Assembly (NCBI GenBank): GCA_001600055.1
Contig: BCIV01000007.1
Location: forward strand, 310,001-374,000
Origin: Filobasidium wieringae
Taxonomy: Eukaryota > Basidiomycota > Tremellomycetes > Filobasidiales > Filobasidiaceae
Direction of reading: 5' to 3'
DNA length: 64,000 bases
The position numbers and the translations under genes are program-made. Below, in pieces: positions 25,308-36,716 of the stretch (position 1 is the first letter of the stretch; each line of letters starts with the position of its first letter). The notes under the pieces were generated by a model. It had not been told where the DNA came from. It searched no databases and was given only the letters and a program-made list of their open reading frames with translations.

Positions 25308-27996
25308 TTACATGGCCTCGATCAGCTTAGCCAAGGCCAACGCTTCGTTCTTGTAGTCGATAGGCACGGCCCTTCGGATACTGTAGCGAACTCGCGTTTG
25401 GTCCTGAATGAGAAAAGTGGTTAGCGACGTATTTCCTGCAAAATGCTCAACTTGAGAACGGCCTCCTCACATTAAAGGTATCCTGCTTGGCAGAACAAGC
25501 AAAGTTCAATGACCTGGCTTGCGCTTTAGTAAAGATGGCCGAAAACGCGGTCTCGTCGGTATCTTTCATTTCGATCAGCTGATTGGCGGTGACTCCGAGT
25601 AGCTGTTCCCCAACTTCATTGAAAGCGGTGACCCAGATATGGCCGGTATGATCCATGATACTGAGTGACAAGATGTATCTAAATTCGAGAACAAGTGGTC
25701 AGACCATCCGGACTAGAATGAGCGAAACGTTGCAAAACCTACCGATGAGCTGGCGATGGGTAGACCCGGTCACACTTCTCACACCTCCACCCGTCACTTT
25801 CCTCTACAACCTTCTTGTTGCACCCCTCGGCTGGACAAGCAGGATAACTGAAAGTCTCATGCTTGACAAAGTTGATCGTCGCCTTGGTGGAAAAGTATTC
25901 CATCTTGTCCGAAGTCCCGATGTTCTCGTCCTTGATCTGACCGATGGTCTTAATTTCGTCGGGTCGGATGGAAGAAGCCCCACCACCCGAACCGGCGCCC
26001 ACGCCGCTGTTCGTGTAGGTATTGTACTGCACGCTGTTTCCTTCCGCATCGAACCTATGTGTCACGATGACTAGTCGAGTCAGCCGCAGTCCACTGATTC
26101 CGAACAAAAGAAACATCACCTACCATCCCTTGAGCGCATGTGCTTGTTCGATATCAGGGTTCATCGACATCGTACTAGAGCTGTACATGGACAACGAACG
26201 ACCTGTCCACCCAGCGAAACACCGTCATCGACTGAAATTAGTTCCTGTCCACCATCAAATCGCCGGTTTAAACGAAAACCAAAAGCTCACCCCCGAAATC
26301 CCCAACCTTGACACCCTTGAAAGCGACCACGGGGTTGTCTTCATGCGTAAAGCTCTCTGCCTGTTTACCCCATAGAGTTAATCGAACGCTCCATTGCGAT
26401 TGATCGACCAGTGTCAAGTCTCGTTTAGCAAACTACAACGTCATCGACGAAGATGAGCCAGATTAAGCGAATACGACAAAGGATAGAAACGTACAGGTTT
26501 CTGAGTCGCTTTCGAATTGATCGAACCCAATTCTCCGACTTCCTTGATGACGGCGATAACGTCTACAACCCCTCGATCGGTTAGTTTTCGACCTTGATAC
26601 TATTCAAACCCAGCCAAGAAAGTACGAACCGACAGTCTGATCCTTTTCCACATTAGCGATATCCGAGATCGGCGTAAACTTGTATTGAACTTGCGGTACG
26701 TTTGCATCATCACACTATTCCCGTTTCACAGTACATCAGCCCAGTATTCCTCATTTACTTGTGTTTCCGTCTCTTTAGCGAGGACTCACCGGCTCAATCT
26801 CCGTGTTGTTCTCAAACATGATCTCATAATCGTTGTTCACGTTGCTGAATTGCTTCTTGGCGATATTGATCCTAGCCCGAGAGATGTAAAAGACTTTACC
26901 CTCCTGAAGCATCTCGTAGAAATTATCCACTGCGTCGTTGAATCCTGTTGCTCTAATTTCGCCCTACAGAGAATGAAGAAACGGAGAATCAGTGTGTGAA
27001 TAGAGATGGAGGTGGAAAGATAAAGAAGGCGTACTGTTTCATCCATCAAAGTCACACTGAACAACTTTCCCTCTCCTCTCTGATTACTCCAATGTTTGAC
27101 CTCTGACTTGTTGATGACTCTCGCCTTGATCGTCCACCTGGAAACGGAAAAGTAAAAGGCACAATATACAAGTCAACCTCATTGATAACCTGTCGCTTTG
27201 ATACCGAAAGACTCACTTGGACTGATAAGGACTCAATCCCTCAATCGGATAGATCGGACAGTTTCCGGGAGCACCACCACCACCTCCACCGGCAGCACCA
27301 CCTCTCCCGCCCCTGCCTGCTGCACCCCCTCTGGTAGCCCTAGCGCCGAACCCTGATCCACCCTGTGCTTGCGCAGGTCCGGGTTTCTGTTCCCTCGTAG
27401 CAGGAGCCGGAGGAGCAGGTGCAGCTGCAGGGGCAGCAGGGGCAGCGGCAGCGGGAGCTCCTCCGGAAGGTTTACCAGCGTTATCTATTGGGACCGGTGT
27501 ACCAATCTTCTCATTGATCGTGTTGGATACTACTTCAGCTGTGAGGAGGATGAGTAATCTGTGACGTCCCGTCAGAGAGGTGATGAGCAATCGGGGTGTT
27601 CGAATTTGAAGTGATCAAGGGGGAGATGTACCTTCGGTTCTGGACAATGTTCATTGAATACCCTGTGAGCTTGACAAGAGAGTTTCGGTCGATTTGCTTC
27701 TGCTCGACCATCGAGTTGAGCTGAGTGGCAAGCATTGATTGGAGGTAATGTTGTCCATCTGAAAGGATGATCCTGTTCATGCAATGTGCATTTCAAAGTC
27801 TTCAGCTTGACTTGATATGTTTCCAATACTGCAGAGACGAGGCGGTTTACCTGTATCGATCAGTCTGGTTTCCCTGAGGCGTTTGAATCTTCTTGACACT
27901 GAGAATCTGGAGAGTCGGAACGAAGACTCCACTTTCGGGAGCGGGTTCGCTGAAGAACAGGTTTTGAACGGCTCCGGTTGAGATCAAGTCTGCCAT
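25308..27996 (-). CDS. RFA1: Replication protein A large subunit (Rfa1/RPA70)
   Basis: Single-strand DNA-binding subunit for replication, repair and recombination. Start [15 protein letters not shown] at 27996. The N-terminal OB fold ([33 protein letters not shown]) is followed by a long Ala/Pro then Gly/Arg-rich linker at about 27270-27480. DNA-binding domain A contains [20 protein letters not shown] and [17 protein letters not shown]. Domain B contains [17 protein letters not shown] and [11 protein letters not shown]. Domain C carries the zinc ribbon ([10 protein letters not shown] ... WRCEKC) and the C-terminal helix region [23 protein letters not shown] is at 25308-25310. About ten introns are present. 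It shares a divergent promoter with GPI12. Confidence 0.95.
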
Positions 27997-28308
27997 AGTA
28001 GTAAGAGTATTGGTAGGTGTGTAGAGTTAGAGAAAGTAGAGAAAGGTGTGTCTGTGTGGATGTACAGGAGCTGTCTAAGGGTGATTGTACCCAGTCAGAG
28101 CGGTGTAAACGTAGAGACAATCGATTCTGTTCGACAGTTTCGCGTTCAGTCGCGTCATTTGATACGCGCGCCCTGTGCGATCGATAACGAATATTATGCG
28201 TTATCAGACCTTCTCAGTAGATCGTCATTCATCGTTTTCGACGTCTCGACCTAGATCCTAGATCTTCTAGAACAAGCTCTAAGACATGCAACGTATGCTA
28301 CCCTAAGG
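27997..28308. promoter_or_regulatory. Divergent promoter RFA1 / GPI12 with CGCGAAA box
   Basis: The 312-bp spacer between two divergent start codons. On the minus strand it contains CGCGAAA (plus-strand TTTCGCG, 28138-28144), which matches the SBF/E2F-type G1/S element, about 142 bp upstream of the RFA1 ATG. CG-rich words (CGCGTT, GTCGCGTC, ACGCGCG) surround it. G1/S control of RPA genes is known in fungi, but its use here is inferred. Confidence 0.45.
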
Positions 28309-29478
28309 ATGGCGGACATACAACCGATGAAACGATGCTTGATAGATAACCCTCTGACGACTATCTTCATTCTGACATGGACAGTATGGATAATCCTCGG
28401 CACCGCTCGTCCCCGCCGCTCAACAACCTTCCATCTCCCTTCAATCCTCCGAACCTCATTCCTCTTCCTACTCGCAAGTACGATAACACGTACCAAAATC
28501 TCAAATTCTCAAATCATAAATCATCTAGACCTTCCTGCTGGTTCGAATGTGCTCTTCCTGACCGCTCATCCGGATGACGAATGCATGTTCTTCTCACCTG
28601 CCATCCTCGCTTTGCGTGCAGAAGGAGCCAATGTTTATGGTCTGAGCTTATCAATCGGTGAACTCTATCTCATCGTATCTTTCACATTCAATATGAGCTG
28701 ATGGACGATAAAGTGATCAGGTGATTCGGAAGGACTAGGACAGATCAGGAAGAAGGAATTAATAGAGAGTTATAAAGTCCTGGGCGTTGAGCCGGATCGG
28801 GTTACAATGATCGACGACGGGTGAGTGGCCCTGACTTTTACTTTAGGTCAACTGATCTTGGGTCATGGAGGTTGAAGTATTTTAAAACGAGAACAGGTCA
28901 TTAAAAGATGGGATGACTCATCACTGGTCAACCTCGGCCATTACAACCCAGCTCGAAAAGTATCTGCAATCCCAACCTATAGATCTCGTACGTCCCTTTC
29001 CTTTCCTCCCCCATCTTCCTCATCCCGCTCATGCCCTCTCCCTCTCTCGTGACTTCGCTGACATCGTTACGCGGGACAGATAATAACCTTTGACGAACAA
29101 GGAATAACGAACCACCCCAACCATACCCCTCTATCCCTGTCCATCCCCCTTGTCCCCGCTCACCTAAGGCCTGATATGATGGTACTAAAAACAACACCAA
29201 AGCGGATCAAATTCACCGGACCTCTTTACGTCTTTCGAGAAAAGACCATCCAACTTATCAAAAACGTCATGAGCTCGATCCCTTTTCCCCATCAGTCCCC
29301 TTCCTTGACTCCCGGTGGGAAACGACCAACACAGTCGATCAAGATAACTTCCACTTCGAGTGGTTATCTGACGGCTTTGAGGGCTATGAGGAAGCATGAG
29401 AGCCAGTTAGTTTGGTTTAGATGGGGATATGTGGGGGTCTCCAAGTATATGTGGAGCGTTGAGCTCGTTCCCGTGTGA
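28309..29478 (+). CDS. GPI12: N-acetylglucosaminyl-phosphatidylinositol de-N-acetylase (GPI12/PIG-L)
   Basis: ER membrane zinc deacetylase that performs step 2 of GPI-anchor synthesis (GlcNAc-PI to GlcN-PI). Start MADIQPMKRCLIDNPLTTIF leads to N-terminal hydrophobic segments (TIFILTWTVWIILG, TSFLFLLASTI). The catalytic core has VLFLTAHPDDECMFFSPAIL, where AHPDDE is the PIG-L metal site, then GDSEGLGQIRKKELIESYKV, DLIITFDEQGITNHPNHTPL with the downstream zinc histidines, and a C-terminal WGYVGVSKYMWSVELVPV ending at TGA 29476-29478. Introns lie at about 28659-28720, 28820-28896 and 28988-29080. The N-terminal part before the core is longer than in small PIG-L proteins. Confidence 0.92.
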
Positions 29479-29502
29479 GGTATATAGAAGGGGTTCGGGA
29501 GG

Positions 29503-29803
29503 ATGCAGGATGTCGTCATGCCAGTCGAACGAGAGGGAATAGATGTACGATTAGTAAGTATCGATTGTACTGGATTTGATGAGATATTCTTATGGTTTGG
29601 TCCCGTCCGATAGATAGGGAAAAAAGGGCCATCCGCTGGCTTCTACCAGAAACGTGAAGGACTATTTCGAGCTAGAAGGTGTCGAGTCGAATCAACGCAA
29701 ATTTCTATGGATTAGGAGGCCCGATGAAGGGGCAGGCGGACCATCGGTAGTGCTGGCAATAGTGGCGCTACTGCCATGTAGCTCGCGAGGAAAACCTGGA
29801 TAG
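29503..29803 (+). CDS. Possible small two-exon gene of unknown function
   Basis: Immediately after GPI12 on the same strand there is a short reading frame starting MQDVVMPVEREGIDVRL. It is interrupted by an intron with a near-perfect donor (GTAAGTATC at about 29554) and acceptor (GATAGATAG, ending about 29617). It continues as GKKGHPLASTRNVKDYFELE and QRKFLWIRRPDEGAGG to TAG 29801-29803. No family is recognised. The consensus splice sites and balanced composition are the only support. It could be the tail of a decayed gene or an extension of the GPI12 transcript. Confidence 0.3.
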
Positions 29804-30538
29804 GTCTATGCTATATTACACAGGAACGGAGATGGTACACTCGAAAGGGTCCGAAGATGCATCTGGGATAAGGTCGCCCATCAGAGCGGGTGGTGCCAGG
29901 CCAGTTGGCACAGATGTCTTCCTTACGGTTAGCGGGACTGCTGATTGGTCGTGCCGCTTACTTCTACCACTTGTTCGGGTCATGGGGGCATCATATTTAG
30001 TTTTTACCAAGCGACTTTTCCGAGTCGCAACTTGCGTTATAGCTATGGTACGTGGTACAGGCGATTCAGGTTGTGATCAGCGAGGTCCGACGAAGCTTCT
30101 TGGAAAGGGTATTTCTCGTGCTGCATCGCTAACAAACGTCCAAGTAGAGACTATCTCATATATCTGGATTGCTGGAGAACTCACATGCGGGTGCTTCACA
30201 CCTTGCTTGTGACCGAACTCCATATCTTCATTGATACAAAATTTCCATGCTAGGTGACCTTCTCCGGCGCCATACCTTACGCACGCCTCAACCTGGAGCA
30301 AGTAGCGCTCCATGCTTCTTGTCGTACCAATGCTGGAGTTTCGATAGTAACCGCGTCCACATACTAGACATTTGATAATTCTGGCAGGCAGACACGAGAC
30401 GATTTTCGAGTGCCTTGATCGGTCTTCGGGCTTGATAAGGTTTCGACCGTGAAAATATCGTATTCATTGGATAGTCAAATCGAACAATACACTACAATCC
30501 GAACCTGTAACTTCCAATGCGTCCGTCTAACTTTTATT
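29804..30538. other. Convergent intergenic region, no gene assigned
   Basis: 735 bp between GPI12 or the small reading frame (+) and the stop codon of mago (-). A plus-strand open frame of 134 codons (29808-30212) has no motif or splice structure and its composition is not convincing. Nothing else is recognised. Confidence 0.4.
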
Positions 30539-31754
30539 TTATTGGACTGAAGCAGTGCAAGAACGAAGGAAGGACGTCGAGCGCAGATAAAGGAAAGGTA
30601 GGAGAAAGCCAAAGTCATCAGTCCGCCATCATTCAGACTGAGAGAGACGCTGTGAGACTTACTAGGCTTGATCTTGAAATGTAACGAGATGAGGGAGAAG
30701 ATGAAACACTGCATTGAGACGAAAGAATTTTCATGAGTACCGAAGATAGCCAGATGTGCGTTAATCGAGCCCTCCCCGAGTCGCTGCCCGGCCACTAACC
30801 TTGAGATCCTGCACTAAGTAGTAAAATACCCTCAAGCCATCTGGGTCTTGAGAATCATGCACATCTGCAAGGGAACCGATCTTGGCGGTCTGTCATCCGG
30901 GTAACCAAGTATTCAATGCGCAAAGAAGAATCAGTTTCCGACAGCCACTTGATCAAGAGAGAACATACTAACCTCGAAAGAGATGTGCTCGTTATCGATT
31001 CGGACTTCTAATTCTTGCTTTCCTACAATGTTCTTCTTTGGCCAGGCAGCGTCATCTTCCCTGTCAGAGTATAACGGCAAGGATTCGAGGATATGAGAGA
31101 AGTAGTTTGGGTGAAAACGGGAGTCACGGTGGAAGGTAGGATGAACTGATGTTTAGTTTAACTGCCTCCTCTTGGTCAAGAGAAATCGATGGACGAACTT
31201 GGTGACCTCACTGTCCCTAATAATCCTTTTGAACTCTTCTACGACAAGAGGTCCAACGAACACTGTTCACTCGCAGTTGAATAGGAGTGGAGATTGTACC
31301 AAGAAGAGACATGAAACATGCGTCAGCTTGGAACGCCCTGGTCCTTTTAAGCCGTAACTCACTCTCTTTTCGGATGAGAGAATCGTTTCGGTAGTTGGAG
31401 TTGTTGGCATATCTTAGTCGACCTATGTTCCAGAGGGTTTAGGGATAAGAGACGAACAGCGAGCCGGACAGAATTAGAATAAGAGCCTTACCTTGAGAGT
31501 ACTCGAACTCCAAGAACTCATGCCCGTGCATTCCCTGATGGCCAGTACTATTGAATAGGTTCGAATTGTCAGACTGTCTGCTTATACTTGCAGAAGCTCA
31601 TCGGACAAAAGCTTACTAGTATCTGTATATGCAAAGGTCACACCGAATTCAAACTCGTCAGCTTGATGCCGCATCGAGGCAGTAACGCCGGAAAATGGCG
31701 ACCTCGAGCTCCTACATACCGGAGGTAGAAAGGATCCTTGTCAACTGAAGTCAT
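30539..31754 (-). CDS. MAGO: Mago nashi, exon junction complex core protein
   Basis: Binds Y14 to form the exon junction complex core on spliced mRNA. The chain reads [12 protein letters not shown], then [132 protein letters not shown]. It is highly similar to animal Mago throughout. Exon 1 is 31720-31754, exon 2 is only 6 nt (31618-31623, ATACTA), and exon 3 is 31492-31547; four or five further short exons follow. The last coding piece is just ATC-CAA-TAA around 30539-30546 (the first base of ATC comes from the previous exon), giving a C-terminal Gln after the usual KPI. The gene is unusually intron-rich for about 150 codons. It is divergent from TRM11 over 251 bp. Confidence 0.95.
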
Positions 31755-32005
31755 CCTGTCTTGCTTGATTTAGTGGTTTGTAGGTAGACAGTCTATAGGG
31801 ACTGCCTGCTCAATAACCTTAGTCAACCTGAGCACCTGAATGAGCCTGATCGTGGCTCAAGTGTTGTTATCACGTGAAAGTTGATGATGAAACGTCTGAA
31901 TTAGTACCAACTTCTACGTTCTACGTTCTCTTTGACCATCGTCGGCACTTATTTGGCTAAACCTCCATACCCAGATACACCACTCGGAAGCGAACGTCAA
32001 TCGTC
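31755..32005. promoter_or_regulatory. Divergent promoter MAGO / TRM11 with TCACGTGA (31870-31877)
   Basis: The 251-bp spacer between two divergent start codons has one perfect TCACGTGA octamer almost at its centre, a position suited to control both genes. The factor identity (Cbf1-type) is inferred. Confidence 0.5.
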
Positions 32006-34118
32006 ATGTCTGCTTTATCAACGAATGATGCGCCACGTTTCTACCTAAACATCTCCCTCGTCAACCCTTCTTTCCGTCTTCCCGAGCTCTACTCTGCAGC
32101 AAAGCTCAACGGGTTCGGACTAAGGTTGTTCCACCCATGGTCTACATCCTCGAATGCGAACGCTCAGTACACGGAGGAGACACGAGTCCAAGCCGAAAAC
32201 TTCATAGATCAAGGAAGAAGCGCTTTCGTTCTACTAGAATTCACCGAGGAAAAGTCGGATCGAGTGATTTTCGATTTAGAGAGATGTTTGAGGTACTGCA
32301 AATTATTAGCAGAGAGGTGTATCTTAGTCAAGTATGTCGGATCGAATACATACGATGCTACAATGAATGACCCATACCGATCCTGCCTCATGACCATTCC
32401 AGATCGATACATCAACTCTTCTGCTCCGCACCTACTCTGGACTCCCTTCATGCATCTCTTCAACAAACCAAAATCGCTAAGACCCATCTTTGGGAAGTGG
32501 ACAACGAGACCAAAGATTCCTTCGCCTTTGACATTCAAAGAGTAGGGAAACGACGCAGTGGATCGGGAATGAGAGCGTTGGTGGAGTCCTTTTCTTACAT
32601 GAACATGACCAGACCGACGAGATTGGTGGATCCTGCTGTTCTTTACACCTTTTACGAGGAGTGTGAGTCTCCTATGGGAGGGTGATGGACCATAAGAGCT
32701 AAGGCTGATCAAGTTCGTTATCTCTAGTCACTTTACCAACGGAAGAAGAGCTCGCCGAGATGCCAGCGGCCGAGCGGCATAGACCTGGAAATAACGGTGT
32801 CCTCCGTCAACTGTTCTTTGGTCGTTTCGTGCGTACCCTTATCCCTGACCCGCAATGTCATCTTCACTCATGATATGTTATTTTACCTTCCACTGCCAAA
32901 GGTATGCGAAGGGGAAGCGAGAATGTTGATCCCTAAATTCGATGTGAAAGGAAGAGCTTATTACGGTACCACCTCGATGGAAAGCGAGATGAGTCTTCTC
33001 ATGTCTGGTCAAACGCTCGTTCGTGCTACCACACCATCATCGTACAATTCATCCTATCTGACTCGTCCGCTTGCTGCTGCACTGTAAATAATAGCCAGCG
33101 AAGGGCAAAGTCATCTACGATCCGTTCGCAGGAACAGGTAGTTGTCTTTATACCTGTGCCCACTGGGGTGCACATGTGGTAGGGTCCGATATCGATGGTC
33201 GTCAAATGCGAGGAAAAGGTCTGTCCTCTCTCTCATTCTCGGATCTCCGTACGATCAGACTGACGGAGCGGGAGTGAGAATAGATGGATCTGCCCCGGGC
33301 GTTTTCCGAGCGGCCGAGCAATACGGATTGAGGGAATCCATCTTGGATATCCTCACGTTCGATGTGACACGGAATGGGTGGAGGTGTGGAGGGTTGTTCG
33401 ATTCGATCATCACCGATCCGCCCTGTAAGTCTCTTTCTCTTGTCGGCTCCGTAAAGACTGGTGGTACTGAACTTTCGATGGGGGATAGATGGGGTCAGAG
33501 CTGGGGCGAAGAGGTTGGGGAGGAAAGAGACGGGCGGGAAGGTTCAGAAGGATGAACCCGTGCTCATGCCTGATGGTCGATACGCTCACGAGTGGGTCCT
33601 GTTTTTGTGTCTTGATTCAAAGCGTTGATAATTGATACCTAAACCTTTTCCCAGAATGCCAGGGTACATGCCAGTCTCGAAACCGTACGAGATGACGTTC
33701 CTCGTCCTAGACCTGGTACTGTTCGCACGGTACATGCTCGTACCTGGTGGAAGACTGGTCTTCTTCTTACCGACGGTGACGGAGGATTGGGACGAGGTGG
33801 ATGTACCCGTTGTTGAGGGGATGAGGGAGTTGAGATGGGGTGCTGGGAGTTGTCAGGATTTCGGAAAGTGGGGAAGAAGGGTGAGTCGTGGATCGTTCTG
33901 TTCAGAAAGAGAGAAGGGGGGGTGCGAGGATGTTGATCTTTGAATTTTTCCCGTGGACATAGTTGATTACGATGGAAAGGGAAGAAGACGGGGTGGATTA
34001 TCCTCGACCTACGTTTGAGGAGGATCTATCGTTGTTACCTGGACATGAAGCAGAGGGGGAGAAGAAGGTGCCGGGTCATCACAAGTTCGGGGATCGGTAT
34101 GCGACTAGTTTCGCTTGA
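32006..34118 (+). CDS. TRM11: tRNA (guanine-10-N2)-methyltransferase catalytic subunit Trm11
   Basis: Modifies G10 of tRNAs with its partner Trm112. Start MSALSTNDAPRFYLNISLVN, then FRLPELYSAAKLNGF in the THUMP-like N-domain. An intron from about 32331 is required so that the frame passes into SIHQLFCSAPTLDSLHASLQ and THLWEVDNETKDSFAFDIQR. The methyltransferase half has RAYYGTTSMESEMSLLMSGQ, the SAM motif GKVIYDPFAGTGSCLYTCAH with GSDIDGRQMRG, and the catalytic FDSIITDPPYGVRAGAKRLG, whose DPPY is split after the first base of the Tyr codon by an intron (33425-33488). It ends HHKFGDRYATSFA at TGA 34116-34118; the GDRYATSF end resembles the (R)EKYF tail of the family. A longer spliced C-terminus is possible but less family-like. 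Confidence 0.9.
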
Positions 34119-34752
34119 TCCGTTCGTCGAGTCTCGTGGATCCGGTTTGCGGGGTAGAGGTGGAGGCCGAAGTGGGGTATGATTACTATGTACGATACCG
34201 AGCGTTGGTTATTGATTCCTCTACCAGGAGGAATCTAAGATCGAGGAATAAGAACCCTGTACGAAGCCTTTTCGGTGGATATCGACGGAGGGAATGTCGG
34301 GATCGATGAGATCGATCATTCCCCGGGCCGGTGGTTGAAGGAGATACGGTGACAGTGAGAGAAGATCAGGTGATCGTGGTTGAACGAATATCAGCCAGGA
34401 TTTCCAGAATGCTCTTGTTTCATGCCCATCCCCCCTTTGGATGCCAAGTAAGGTCCCGTGTGGGGAATCATCACACTCCTTTGCTGTCGCGAAGTCCCGC
34501 GGGGCAGCCGAGAGGGAAGCGGGGTAATCGCGTGAGACTGCTTCCCTCGTTCTCTTGGCATGGAAGGTTTACGTTACGTCTCCATGTCCGCGATGGTCTC
34601 TCTCTGCTCACGGCTCATGCTCAATTGCTCAAGCTGATCAAGCCAAAGCCAAAGCTGAGAACTGAGAAACTATATAACACGACGAGTCTCATTCGATCAT
34701 CAGCGTAACAAGCGATCTCATCGATCAACCGACAACTCACCAACCAATCACA
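34119..34752. other. Intergenic region and promoter of MFS gene, TATA box at 34671
   Basis: 634 bp without a supported gene. It contains a TATATAA box at 34671-34677, 76 bp upstream of the MFS start codon, and a GC-rich patch near 34490-34530 (CCCGCGGGGC, AGCGGGGTAATCGCG). The leader just before ATG is rich in CA (CACCAACCAATCACA), a common fungal start context. Confidence 0.55.
34671..34677 (+). promoter_or_regulatory. TATA box of the MFS permease gene
   Basis: TATATAA, 76 bp upstream of the start codon at 34753. Strong TATA boxes are typical of regulated nutrient-transport genes in fungi. Function here is inferred from spacing. Confidence 0.5.
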
Positions 34753-36564
34753 ATGGAGAAGCAAGAACATTACCACCTAGAAAACGAAAAGGCTTCCCCC
34801 GTCGGCGAGCACGTGGAATACGTCAGTGACCATACCCTAGAAGGTCCTTCAACTATAAATGAGAAAGCATTGATAAGACGAACGTGAGTCCGATCGATCT
34901 GTCCTCGTCCATGAACATGCCACTGACTCTTCTGTCAAATTCGCGCATCTATAGAGACTACCGTATCGTTCCTTGGCTAGCACTTTTGTACCTGCTCTCT
35001 TTCCTCGACCGATCCAACATCGGAAATGCAAACCTCTTCGGTTTGTCCAAACACCTGCATCTCACCACTACGGAATACTCTGCATGTCTCGCCATCTTTT
35101 TCGCGTTCTATGTCTTGTTCGAAGTACCTAGTAATATGGTCATGAAAGCTTGGAGGTCAGTCTCACGGTTTCCTCGCGAGAAGGAGATCACTACTGACTT
35201 TCCCTCACGCGCGTAGACCTTCGATGTGGCTTCCATCCATCATGTTGGCTTGGGGAGTCGTCATGATCGGAATGGGTTTCGTGCGCAACTACCATGGTCT
35301 CCTCGTCACCCGAGTCTTCCTCGGAATCACCGAGGCAGGTCTTTTCCCTGGAGTGTCGTTCTTCTTGACTCAGTGGTACAGGAGGTACGAGATCAACTTC
35401 CGGATCGCGTTGTTCTTCAGTGCCGCTACCGCTGCTGGTGCTTTCGGAGGACTTTTGGCGAGGTTGATCAACGAGATGGATGGCGTTGCTGGATACGAAG
35501 GATGGGTGAGTCTGCGCGTCTCTCCATTCTACGATCGAGGACGATCACTGATACCCAGCCCCGCCCGCAGAGATGGATCTTCATCCTCGAAGGAATCGCT
35601 ACCGTCATAGTGGCAGCGGGCTCCTACTGGATGCTCTATGATTACCCAGCTACCGCCAGTTTCCTGAACGAAGAGGAAAAGGCTTTCATGCTCGCTCGTC
35701 TCAAGTTGGACGAGGATGGTTGTTCCCAAGCTTTCAAGTACAAGTTTGTCAAGGATGCTTTGTTGGATTGGAAAATCTGGGTCGTGAGTCGTTCACATTT
35801 CCAATCGTCGAGGAAAGGCGCGTGACTGATGTACTCAATACGGTAGTTCGCGGTCATGTTCCAAGGAGGACTCATGCCTGTTTACTGTTTCTCCTTGTTT
35901 TCTCCCGCTTTGACGGCCAATTTGGGTTACACTGCTGCTAAAGCTCAGCTCGTTCGTACCGCTCTCTTTTCTCATCAGGTCTCGAAGAACCTAGCTCAAA
36001 ATTAGTTGTTTTCTTGAACAGATGTCCGTTCCCCCTTACATCGTTGCGGCTTTCACGACAGTCATCGCAGGGTACATGTCCGACCGACTCCAAAAGCGAG
36101 GAATCGTCGCCATGCTCTTCTCCGCGATCGGAGCCATCGGTTTCCTCCTCTTGCTATGTAGCAAAGTCGCCAACGTCCAATACGCCGGTCTCTTCCTCGC
36201 CGCTGCAGGGGTCTACCCTTTGATCCCCATCGTCGTGTCATGGGGATCAAACAACTGTGGAGGATCACTCAAAAAGGCCGTAGGGACCGCTATCATCGTC
36301 TCCCTCGGAAACTTGGGAGGGGTCATCTCTTCCTTCATCTACCCTGCCACGGACAAGCCCAGATACACAAAGGGACACGCCATCAACGTCGCTTACTGTG
36401 GAATCGTTTTCTTCTCCGCCGCGTTCATGTCTTTCTACCTGGACAGGCAGAACAAGAAGAAGGAAGCTAGGATCGCCGCTAGGGGTCACGATTGGACGGC
36501 AGAGGAAAAGGCGCAGTTCGAGGACGATGGTGATAGCGTCGATTGGTTCAAGTACGCTATCTGA
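34753..36564 (+). CDS. MFS permease, allantoate/nicotinate (Dal5/Tna1) family, complete
   Basis: Twelve-TM plasma-membrane symporter for small organic anions. Start MEKQEHYHLENEKASPVGEH gives a short acidic cytosolic end. After the first intron comes DYRIVPWLALLYLLSFLDRS NIGNAN, the family TM1 signature, then FYVLFEVPSNMVMK, RVFLGITEAGLFPGVSFFLT (TM4 motif), WIFILEGIATVIVA, the central loop with LNEEEKAFMLARLK, and SVPPYIVAAFTTVIAGYMSD in TM8. The C-terminal loop is YPATDKPRYTKGHAINVAYC, nearly diagnostic for Dal5-type carriers, and the tail ends DDGDSVDWFKYAI at 36564. Introns are short and match the usual sites. It converges on the interrupted amidohydrolase gene 152 bp away, which may once have acted on its substrate. 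Confidence 0.93.
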
Positions 36565-36716
36565 GCGCGAGAGTCACAACGGCGATGGTTTCCTGTTTCA
36601 GAGGTTTACGATTCTTTCCACGTCTAGTTTATTTATGGTGATTGTAAATGTCGTGCATATCTGGGCATAAGGTGTACAAATAAATTCAAGCGTCTATATG
36701 GAACATTACTACGAGT

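Noticed and set aside
29808..30212. 134-codon plus-strand open frame between GPI12 and mago
   Set aside because: No motif, no splice structure, irregular composition. Likely chance.
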